Positions 7,278 to 12,916 of a stretch of DNA of 12,916 nt are shown here, piece by piece. The stretch is taken from positions 1 through 12,916 of the forward strand of contig JAHEYM010000063.1 of the NCBI GenBank assembly GCA_023251595.1, in the 5' to 3' direction. Under the pieces are notes generated by a model, which saw only the letters and a program-made list of their open reading frames with translations, searched no databases and was not told where the DNA came from. The translations under genes were made by a program, and so were the position numbers. The stretch is from Bacteroidota bacterium (GTDB taxonomy: Bacteria; Bacteroidota; Bacteroidia; AKYH767-A; JABDAW01). Every line of letters starts with the position of its first letter. The stretch's first letter is position 1.

Positions 7278-8540
7278 ATGCAAAAAAAATTAATCAGTTC
7301 GATTTTCTTGATTTTTGGAATTTTCGGTTCCGTTTTCTCTCAGTGGAACGATTTTGTGCTTCCGACTTCCGACACCACGAGGTATCAGTACTTTATTCTG
7401 ACCAACGTTAAAATCACAGATGCGGACGTTGAAGTTGATATTACTATTCCATACAATGCGGGCATGGATGAAGATCACTATCCAAAAGCGGATGACAGTA
7501 TCACCTTCTTCCCAATATATACAGATAAAGGTAAGTGGTGTCAGCAAACCCGTTATAAAATAAAAAAATCAAGTAACGAAGTAGATGAGGATGAGAATGA
7601 TGTTCTCACACTTCACCTCTATCCTAACCCGGGCGCTTGTGTTCTAGAAGAAGGCGGTCTGGCGCAACTTTCGGGTGCGCCAATGAAAGTAGATTCCCCA
7701 ACTTTTCTATATTTGGTCGGTGATGATGCGATTAAATTAAATTCATCTATCGACGAAACAATATTACCGCCGGACGAAGAACCTGAAACTGTTTTTAATG
7801 AATGGGACCAAATTCAGAATTTGTTGAAGGATTTAAAATCTTCTTCCGCAACGATGGTGACTCAGAGAACACCTCTGGTTACAGAAGGACCTTACGCCGG
7901 TAAAACAGCGTATGAAATATTAAACTTAACCACCGCAAAAGATGTCATCGATTTTTTGAATTTTTTGGTTTCATATCCCAGAAAATTTATGGGTAAAGAT
8001 TGGAAGTTTTCAGAAATATATCTTGGCTGGATTAAAGCAAAACAGCCAAAAGGTACGCAGAAAGAAAAAGATTTGTACACAAAATATGATCTTTTGACGA
8101 AAATAAAAGAAATCCCTGTTGATTATGAAACAGGTATGGTAGACGGCTTATCTGTCGCATCCACCGCTGATGAAATTATGAATCAGATGCCTTATTTCGA
8201 TGATATTTATATGGGTAAAACGGTGAATTGTCGCTATCATGTAACTTGGAGTGTTTGTAGTAATTCACTCATATATTATCGCGATCAAAAATGTTTTGAA
8301 TTCAGGAAATGGCATGAAGGAACAAAAGATAAAACACTGTTCGGCAAAAGTCCGGACCAAATTAAAACTTCACTTGGAGAACCGGTAAAAATCAGCAAAA
8401 TCAGTTTAAACGACGCATGGTTTTATAGCAAGCCCTACGGTTCACTCTGTGTAATATTTAGCGGAAGCTTCAGCAGACAATATGTTTCTAAATTAAGAAT
8501 GTACTCAGTTCCGATTGAAAGTATTGTCGATTGTAAATGA
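7278..8540 (+). CDS. Secreted protein of unknown function, tandem paralog 4 of 4
   Basis: A 420-residue protein, family not recognised. The signal peptide is MQKKLISSIFLIFGIFGSVF, with cleavage near FSQ and the mature start QWNDFVLP, close to the QWDEFAI of paralog 1. Landmarks: DDSITFFPIYTDKGKWC (Cys88), DEDEND, NPGAC (Cys121) with GGLAQLSGAP, FNEWDQIQNLLKDLKSS, EGPYAGKTA, AKDVIDFLNFLVSYPRKFMG, GWIKAKQPKGT, LYTKYDLL, DGLSV, VNC (Cys318), TWSVCSN, DQKCFEF, LGEPVKISK, PYGSLCVIF and the end ESIVDCK. It shares most central-block wording with paralog 2 and the mature N terminus with paralog 1. The 135-bp spacer before it may give separate expression from paralogs 1-3; a GC-rich element follows its stop at once. 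Confidence 0.88.
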   Translation: MQKKLISSIFLIFGIFGSVFSQWNDFVLPTSDTTRYQYFILTNVKITDADVEVDITIPYNAGMDEDHYPKADDSITFFPIYTDKGKWCQQTRYKIKKSSNEVDEDENDVLTLHLYPNPGACVLEEGGLAQLSGAPMKVDSPTFLYLVGDDAIKLNSSIDETILPPDEEPETVFNEWDQIQNLLKDLKSSSATMVTQRTPLVTEGPYAGKTAYEILNLTTAKDVIDFLNFLVSYPRKFMGKDWKFSEIYLGWIKAKQPKGTQKEKDLYTKYDLLTKIKEIPVDYETGMVDGLSVASTADEIMNQMPYFDDIYMGKTVNCRYHVTWSVCSNSLIYYRDQKCFEFRKWHEGTKDKTLFGKSPDQIKTSLGEPVKISKISLNDAWFYSKPYGSLCVIFSGSFSRQYVSKLRMYSVPIESIVDCK

Positions 8541-8576
8541 CCCCATCCCTAACCCTTCCCCAAAAAGGGAAGGGAG
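8541..8576 (+). repeat. GC-rich palindromic intergenic element after paralog 4
   Basis: Begins directly after the stop codon: lead CCCCATCCCTAA, then the stem CCCTTCCC (8553-8560) and GGGAAGGG (8567-8574) around loop CAAAAA. It has the same plan and orientation as the element at 5845-5880. No T tract follows. The next ATG is at 8611, and the 34 AT-rich bases between show no clear TAnnTTTG box. Confidence 0.85.
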
Positions 8577-8610
8577 AAAATATCTATATTTTATACCGAA
8601 AATTAATACC

Positions 8611-11600
8611 ATGAAAAAACTATTTTTAATTTTTGCTCTCTTTCTTTCAATTGTTAATTTGTTTTCTCAAAAAACAAACTCGCTTTATTTACCCGATAAA
8701 TCTCCAAAAATGCCGGAGTGGATGAATCTGTTTTACGATGGAGTGACGAATGCGCATCAGATCGAAGATGCATTTAATTTATATTATAAATTACACACAT
8801 TTGAGAAAACTACGTACACTCAATATTATAAAAGATGGATGATTGAAAATGAACGATACGTTCAGGAAGATGGAACAATTGTAAAGCCGGAAAATAATCC
8901 TTCAAGTAAATACAATGCAACATCGAATTCGAGAAGTCCCTCAAGCACATGGTCTTTGATGGGTCCCATCGAGACTTTTCAGCCTACCTGGAGTGATGCC
9001 GTGCAACCTTCAATTCCCTGGCAGGTAAATTTATACGCTTTTGATGCGGCGCCATCCAATCCAAATATATTATATGCTTGTCCCGAAACAGGTGGTATTT
9101 TTAAGACGATCGACAAAGGATTAAATTGGATTTCGGTTTCTGATACTATCCGATTAGGCACGATAACGGCAATCGCAATCGATCCATCCAATCCGGATAT
9201 TGTGTATGCAGCAGGAACAAATTCTTTATATAAAACTACTGATGGTGGAGGTACATGGAATGCTGTCTATACCGCATCCGGACTGGCTTGCAACGACATT
9301 GCCATTTTCCCTTCCAATCCCAATATTCTTTTTATTGCGCGAGGAAGCGGATTATATAAATCGATAGACGCGGGAATTAATTTTACTTTAGTGACGGGGA
9401 TGACTGGTGCCGTTTATGATATTGAAACCAGTCCGTTAAGAGATAGTTCAATATTTATTTTGAGAAAACCGTCTGCCGACACGCTGGTGCGATTTTATCG
9501 TTCGTACGATGCAGGAATGACATTTAATTTAATAAATAATGGCTGGATTGTAGGAGCATCGACGGCGGGTAGAATGACCGTTACGCCTGCCGATACTAAC
9601 TATATATATACCGTTTTGTTGATGGGAAGCTCAATTGCTGCTCCCATTATTTTACGCAGTACCGATGGTGGAAGTAATTGGGTTCACACATGTACAGGTA
9701 TCCAAAATAGTTTACAGGGTGACAATAGTTCTCCCTTCGGAATGAGCAATGGACAAGGTTATTATGATCTGAGCATTATGGCTTCAACGATAAATCCAAA
9801 TGAAATTATTGTCGGATCTACTACAGCCTACAAATCTACGGATACTGCAAATACCTTTACACGCATCGGTGGTTATGGCGGAAATTTTACATTGCATCCT
9901 GATGTACAGGAAATGAAAATGATCGGGAACGATGCATGGATTGCAACCGACGGTGGATTGAATTATTCGACAGATTTCTATTCAAATACTGCGAATTGGT
10001 CAGCAAGAAACAAAGGAATTTATGGTTCTGATTATTGGGGTTATGGTCAGGGATGGAACGAAGATTTGGCGACAGGCGGCAGATATCACAACGGCAATAC
10101 CGCTATGTACGATGGATATCCTGCTGGTGAGGCGCTACGTCTGGGTGGCGGTGAAGCGGGTACGGGTTATGGTATGGTGGGTAGAGATATGTATGTCGCG
10201 CATTCGGACATTGGTGCGAGCGTGCTTCCGAGAACATTCAGTGGTAATAAAAGTGATTTTGCATTTAATCTATACCCCAATGAAGACGGGTATGGATGGG
10301 ATGCCAGTGAAGTGGAATTTTACCCGGAATGTTACAACTATATATATATAGGTAAAGACAGCAGCTTGTGGAAATCCATTGATGGCGGTGTTTCATTTTC
10401 AGAGATTTATAATTTTCATCAACGGGTAAAAAAGTTTGAGGTGTGCAGGAGTAATCCGTTGGCGATGTATCTTTCAACAAGCGTTAAATTATATAAAACC
10501 ACTGATGGCGGGGTTTCATGGACTATCTTAGGTCTGCCTGGCGGAACTTCTTTTACTAACTTATCTTTATCGGTGAGTTATCTGGATGAAAATATACTAT
10601 GGATAACTTCCAAATATAATTCCTCAAATTTCAAGGTTTTTAAAACTACTGATGGAGGTGCAACGTGGATAAACCTTACGACACCAACCATCAATTCATA
10701 TAGTTTTCAAATTATCAATCACCAGGCTGGAACTGACGGGGGCGTTTATATAACCTCTGCAGATTATGCAAAAGTTTTTTACAGAAATAATTCGATGGCC
10801 GATTGGGTCGATTTTTCAGCCAATCTCCCTGCTGAATATAAACCACTGACTACAAAACCATTCTACATGAAAAACAAATTACGTACGGCTGGAAACAGAG
10901 GTATTTGGGAAGTGGATTTTTATGAAGATGGAAACCCTGTGGTTCAACCGACAGTGGATAAACTGGAATCGAATTGTATGAGGGATACTTTTTATTTTGA
11001 TGATTTTTCTGCTGTGAATCATTCTTTAGTTGCATGGCAATGGAGTTTTCCGGGAGCTTCGTACGTGAGTGCAACAAACATTCGCAATCCAAGAGTGATG
11101 TATTCTACTCTCGGCGCTCACAACGCAACATTAACTGTAACACAAAATTCTGTCGTACAAACAAAATCAGTGACAGTAAATGTACTAGGTAATGCGTGTG
11201 AAGCAGATACTATTCCGGGAAGTGCCGTATCAATCAGCAGTGATGGAAATTATGCGAGTGTGCCCCGTCTCGATCTGAATTCAAATACCATCACAATTTC
11301 TGCATGGATAAAACCGGATGCGACGCAGCATGATTGGGCGGGAGTCGTTTTTACGAGAGGTGGAACAAGCTGCAACGGAATCAGTATCATGGCGAATTAT
11401 GAGGTGAAATATCATTGGGACGCGAATTTTTATAATTATTCTTCAGGATTATTCGTAACACCAAATGAATGGAATCATGTAGCATTGGTAATGACACCAA
11501 CTTCAGCAACTATATATGTAAACGGCATCGCATCAACAGATAATAACACATACGATCCCGAAGCATTTGATGCAGCTACATATATAGGTAACGATAATAA

Positions 11601-12579
11601 TAATCCGAACCGCACTTTTAAAGGATTAATAGATGAAGTTTGTTTTTGGAACAGATCTCTATCTATTGATGAAATAAGAGCATTACGTCATCTCACAAAA
11701 ACACCAACGTTCGATCCGAGTATTGTTGCATATTATCAATTCAATGAGATTTCCGGACCGGTGTTAGACAGAGCAGGTGTGCGACATGCAACGCTCACAT
11801 CGGGTGCTGTACGCGCAGTATCGACAGGTCCGTTCGCAGGTGGTATCAGTGCAAAATTGACTATAAATTCCGGTGGACTTAATAATTTTGCAGGCACAGA
11901 TGTTAAAATCGCTTTCCCAACTGCAGGCGGTTCTATATATCCGGATGGTGATGTTTGGGTTTCAAAATTGAATTATCATCCCGATCAGAATGCAAATCCC
12001 TATCCGATGGTGAATAAATATTGGGTGATAAATAATTATGGAAATAACAACACATTCAGCACAATCGATAGTATTGTTTTTAATGGTTTGCCGACCCTGC
12101 CCCTCACAAATCCTGCAGGTTATTATGTATATACAAGAAATGCAAATGATGATGGAACAACCTGGGGTAGCATTCATGATACGGCAGATGTATATACACT
12201 GAACGGAAACAATTCGAGTTTGAAATTTTCAACAAATAATAACATAACCACATTTGGTCAATTCTCTTTAAATGCGTTTACCATGCCGGGAGCGGGAATT
12301 CATGATCCAAATAATGCAACTAATTTTGAAGTCACAGCATATCCGAATCCATCCGAAAATGAATTGTTTTTGGAATTAACTTCACCCAAACAAAGTAAAA
12401 ACAGTTCGGTAACTATATATAACTCTATCGGGAAACAGGTCATAACTTCAAAACAAAATATCAAACCCGGCAAAAATATTATTCTGTTGAATTTGGGTTC
12501 TCTCTCAAATGGAATTTACATGATAGCGGTTGAAATTGATGGAAGCAGAAAAACGCAGAGAGTTCTGATAGAGAGATAA
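8611..12579 (+). CDS. Large T9SS cargo protein: sortilin-like Asp-box repeats, PKD, LamG-like, sorting domain
   Basis: A 1322-residue protein. The frame is open back to 8515, but those codons overlap paralog 4 and read through the GC-rich repeat. The ATG at 8611 starts a signal peptide (MKKLFLIFALFLSIVNLFS). Then: an N-terminal region with EKTTYTQYYKRWMIENERYV; Asp-box repeats at about residues 164, 206, 249, 296, 348, 587, 627 and 677 (YKTTDGGGTW, LRSTDGGSNW, WKSIDGGVSF, FKTTDGGATW and others), typical of sortilin/Vps10-like beta-propellers; between ~443 and 587 a conserved-looking stretch with GGRYHNGNT, LRLGGGEAGTGY and AHSDIGAS; a PKD domain (~784-860, WQWSFPGA); a LamG-like jelly roll (~871-1030, ITISAWIKPD, WNHVALVM, IDEVCFWNRSLS); and a type A sorting domain (~1241-1322, VTAYPNPSENELFLEL, LSNGIYMIAVE). 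A secreted or surface-anchored binding protein is inferred. No catalytic motif was recognised. Confidence 0.94.
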   Translation: MKKLFLIFALFLSIVNLFSQKTNSLYLPDKSPKMPEWMNLFYDGVTNAHQIEDAFNLYYKLHTFEKTTYTQYYKRWMIENERYVQEDGTIVKPENNPSSKYNATSNSRSPSSTWSLMGPIETFQPTWSDAVQPSIPWQVNLYAFDAAPSNPNILYACPETGGIFKTIDKGLNWISVSDTIRLGTITAIAIDPSNPDIVYAAGTNSLYKTTDGGGTWNAVYTASGLACNDIAIFPSNPNILFIARGSGLYKSIDAGINFTLVTGMTGAVYDIETSPLRDSSIFILRKPSADTLVRFYRSYDAGMTFNLINNGWIVGASTAGRMTVTPADTNYIYTVLLMGSSIAAPIILRSTDGGSNWVHTCTGIQNSLQGDNSSPFGMSNGQGYYDLSIMASTINPNEIIVGSTTAYKSTDTANTFTRIGGYGGNFTLHPDVQEMKMIGNDAWIATDGGLNYSTDFYSNTANWSARNKGIYGSDYWGYGQGWNEDLATGGRYHNGNTAMYDGYPAGEALRLGGGEAGTGYGMVGRDMYVAHSDIGASVLPRTFSGNKSDFAFNLYPNEDGYGWDASEVEFYPECYNYIYIGKDSSLWKSIDGGVSFSEIYNFHQRVKKFEVCRSNPLAMYLSTSVKLYKTTDGGVSWTILGLPGGTSFTNLSLSVSYLDENILWITSKYNSSNFKVFKTTDGGATWINLTTPTINSYSFQIINHQAGTDGGVYITSADYAKVFYRNNSMADWVDFSANLPAEYKPLTTKPFYMKNKLRTAGNRGIWEVDFYEDGNPVVQPTVDKLESNCMRDTFYFDDFSAVNHSLVAWQWSFPGASYVSATNIRNPRVMYSTLGAHNATLTVTQNSVVQTKSVTVNVLGNACEADTIPGSAVSISSDGNYASVPRLDLNSNTITISAWIKPDATQHDWAGVVFTRGGTSCNGISIMANYEVKYHWDANFYNYSSGLFVTPNEWNHVALVMTPTSATIYVNGIASTDNNTYDPEAFDAATYIGNDNNNPNRTFKGLIDEVCFWNRSLSIDEIRALRHLTKTPTFDPSIVAYYQFNEISGPVLDRAGVRHATLTSGAVRAVSTGPFAGGISAKLTINSGGLNNFAGTDVKIAFPTAGGSIYPDGDVWVSKLNYHPDQNANPYPMVNKYWVINNYGNNNTFSTIDSIVFNGLPTLPLTNPAGYYVYTRNANDDGTTWGSIHDTADVYTLNGNNSSLKFSTNNNITTFGQFSLNAFTMPGAGIHDPNNATNFEVTAYPNPSENELFLELTSPKQSKNSSVTIYNSIGKQVITSKQNIKPGKNIILLNLGSLSNGIYMIAVEIDGSRKTQRVLIER

Positions 12580-12583
12580 GTGC

Positions 12584-12672
12584 TAACCCCTGCCCTCACC
12601 CTCGGTCCCTCTCCCATGGGAGAGGGAGGTCGGACTCCCTTCTCCCGTGGGAGAAGGGTCGGGGATGAGGAG
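12584..12672 (+). repeat. GC-rich double-hairpin element after the large T9SS gene
   Basis: Two strong hairpins side by side. The first is a perfect palindrome at 12606-12627 (arms CCCTCTCCC and GGGAGAGGG, centre AT). The second has 10-bp arms, CCCTTCTCCC (12637-12646) and GGGAGAAGGG (12649-12658), with a GT loop. Outer arms (CCTCACCCTCGG at 12594-12605 and TCGGGGATGAGG at 12659-12670) can pair imperfectly, giving a possible three-way structure. It starts a few bases after the stop codon. AGATAAAAAG follows, not a T tract. Confidence 0.85.
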
Positions 12673-12689
12673 ATAAAAAGCATTCGATA

Positions 12690-12720
12690 TTGTTCATCAC
12701 TTAGAAAAATTGTATTTTTG
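12690..12720 (+). promoter_or_regulatory. Bacteroidota-type promoter for the nucleotidyltransferase
   Basis: TTG (12690-12692), 20 bases, then TATTTTTG (12713-12720), an exact match to TAnnTTTG at an accepted spacing. A transcript starting shortly after 12720 would carry a leader of roughly 35 bases before the ATG at 12763. It lies just past the double hairpin that closes the preceding gene, supporting an independent transcription unit. Confidence 0.6.
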
Positions 12721-12742
12721 TTCAGCTAAAACTATTTCATCA

Positions 12743-12763
12743 ATGAAAGAACTGATTTTCTGA
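12743..12763 (+). other. Six-codon leader ORF overlapping the nucleotidyltransferase start
   Basis: ATG AAA GAA CTG ATT TTC TGA encodes MKELIF and ends in TGATG, so its stop shares one base with the ATG of the nucleotidyltransferase. It lies downstream of the promoter candidate and could couple translation. It is very short and may be chance. Confidence 0.3.
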
Positions 12764-12916
12764 TGATACAAACACTCTACGAAATAAAGGTAATATTGAG
12801 AGAAGCCTTACCTGAACTCAAACACAAATATCCAATAGAAAGTTTAGCAGTGTTTGGCTCGTATTCAAGAAATGAAGCTTCTGAAGAAAGCGATATTGAT
12901 ATTCTCGTCGAGCCGA
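12763..12916 (+). CDS. Minimal nucleotidyltransferase, MntA-like (3' end outside window)
   Basis: The first 51 codons are present. MIQTLYEIKVILREALPELK and the strand LAVFGSY lead into the signature GSYSRNEA ... SDIDILVE: Gly32-Ser33 and the metal-binding pair Asp44 and Asp46 of the MNT/pol-beta nucleotidyltransferase fold. Small bacterial proteins of this type are usually the antitoxin half of HepT/MntA modules, where MntA adds AMP units to a HEPN-domain toxin encoded next to it. Nothing upstream is a HEPN gene, so a partner, if present, should follow just outside the window. The start is chosen because Met-Ile-Gln lies at the usual distance before the GS motif. The upstream ATG at 12743 is in another frame and ends after six codons. 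Confidence 0.85.
   Translation, partial: MIQTLYEIKVILREALPELKHKYPIESLAVFGSYSRNEASEESDIDILVEP

Noticed and set aside
5179..7911. GP(F/Y)xGKT segment in paralogs 2-4 as a Walker A nucleotide-binding loop
   Set aside because: The spacing is GxxxGKT, one residue short of GxxxxGK(S/T). No Walker B was found, and the proteins are exported, where ATP is not expected.
3352..8540. Paralog cassette as a run of toxin-immunity genes
   Set aside because: Tandem divergent copies with a GEPxxI-K pattern recall some immunity proteins, but all four have signal peptides, are much longer than typical immunity proteins, and no toxin or secretion gene lies nearby.
8515..8610. Upstream TTG start for the large T9SS protein
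   Set aside because: It would overlap paralog 4, translate the GC-rich repeat and bury the signal peptide 32 residues inside the protein.
12743..12763. Frameshift in the nucleotidyltransferase start, joining MKELIF to the main frame
   Set aside because: The ATG at 12763 already gives a complete N terminus at the expected distance from the GS motif, so no frameshift is needed.

Overview
The window reads as chromosomal DNA of a member of the Bacteroidota. Evidence: two large secreted proteins end in type IX secretion (T9SS) type A sorting domains, two promoter candidates match the Bacteroidota form TTG/TTTG - TAnnTTTG, the coding DNA is AT-rich, and genes start with A-rich contexts rather than strong Shine-Dalgarno sites. 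I cannot name a genus.

Layout. (1) 1-1195, plus strand: the 3' end of a PKD-repeat T9SS cargo protein. (2) 1196-1406: convergent intergenic region with a hairpin terminator and two inverted copies of a GC-rich palindromic repeat. (3) 1407-3272, minus strand: a two-gene unit, an ETHE1/CstB-like persulfide dioxygenase-rhodanese fusion followed 12 bp later by a rhodanese-like lipoprotein whose catalytic cysteine is missing. This looks like sulfide/persulfide handling. (4) 3273-3351: a short divergent promoter region. (5) 3352-8540, plus strand: four tandem, clearly paralogous genes of about 400-420 codons encoding Sec-exported proteins of unknown function. They share four invariant cysteines and a Cys-Lys C terminus. 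(6) 8611-12579, plus strand: a 1322-residue T9SS cargo protein with sortilin-like Asp-box repeats, a PKD domain, a LamG-like domain and a sorting domain. (7) 12690-12916: a good promoter and the start of an MntA-type minimal nucleotidyltransferase, cut by the window end.

Two things deserve attention. The first is the four-gene paralogous cassette, which I do not recognise as any described system. The second is a family of GC-rich palindromic elements sitting at the 3' ends of six of the eight genes whose ends are visible. Each element reads pyrimidine-rich then purine-rich in the direction of the gene it follows. The two gene ends without one are tight co-directional junctions of 12 and 27 bp. 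The element after the third paralog also carries G-quadruplex-type motifs on both strands. Two of the elements are open in frame and would add false N-terminal extensions to the genes that follow, so I moved those starts to the ATG of the signal peptide.

No tRNA, rRNA, CRISPR array, transposase or phage gene was seen. There is no gene-free stretch longer than about 210 bases.
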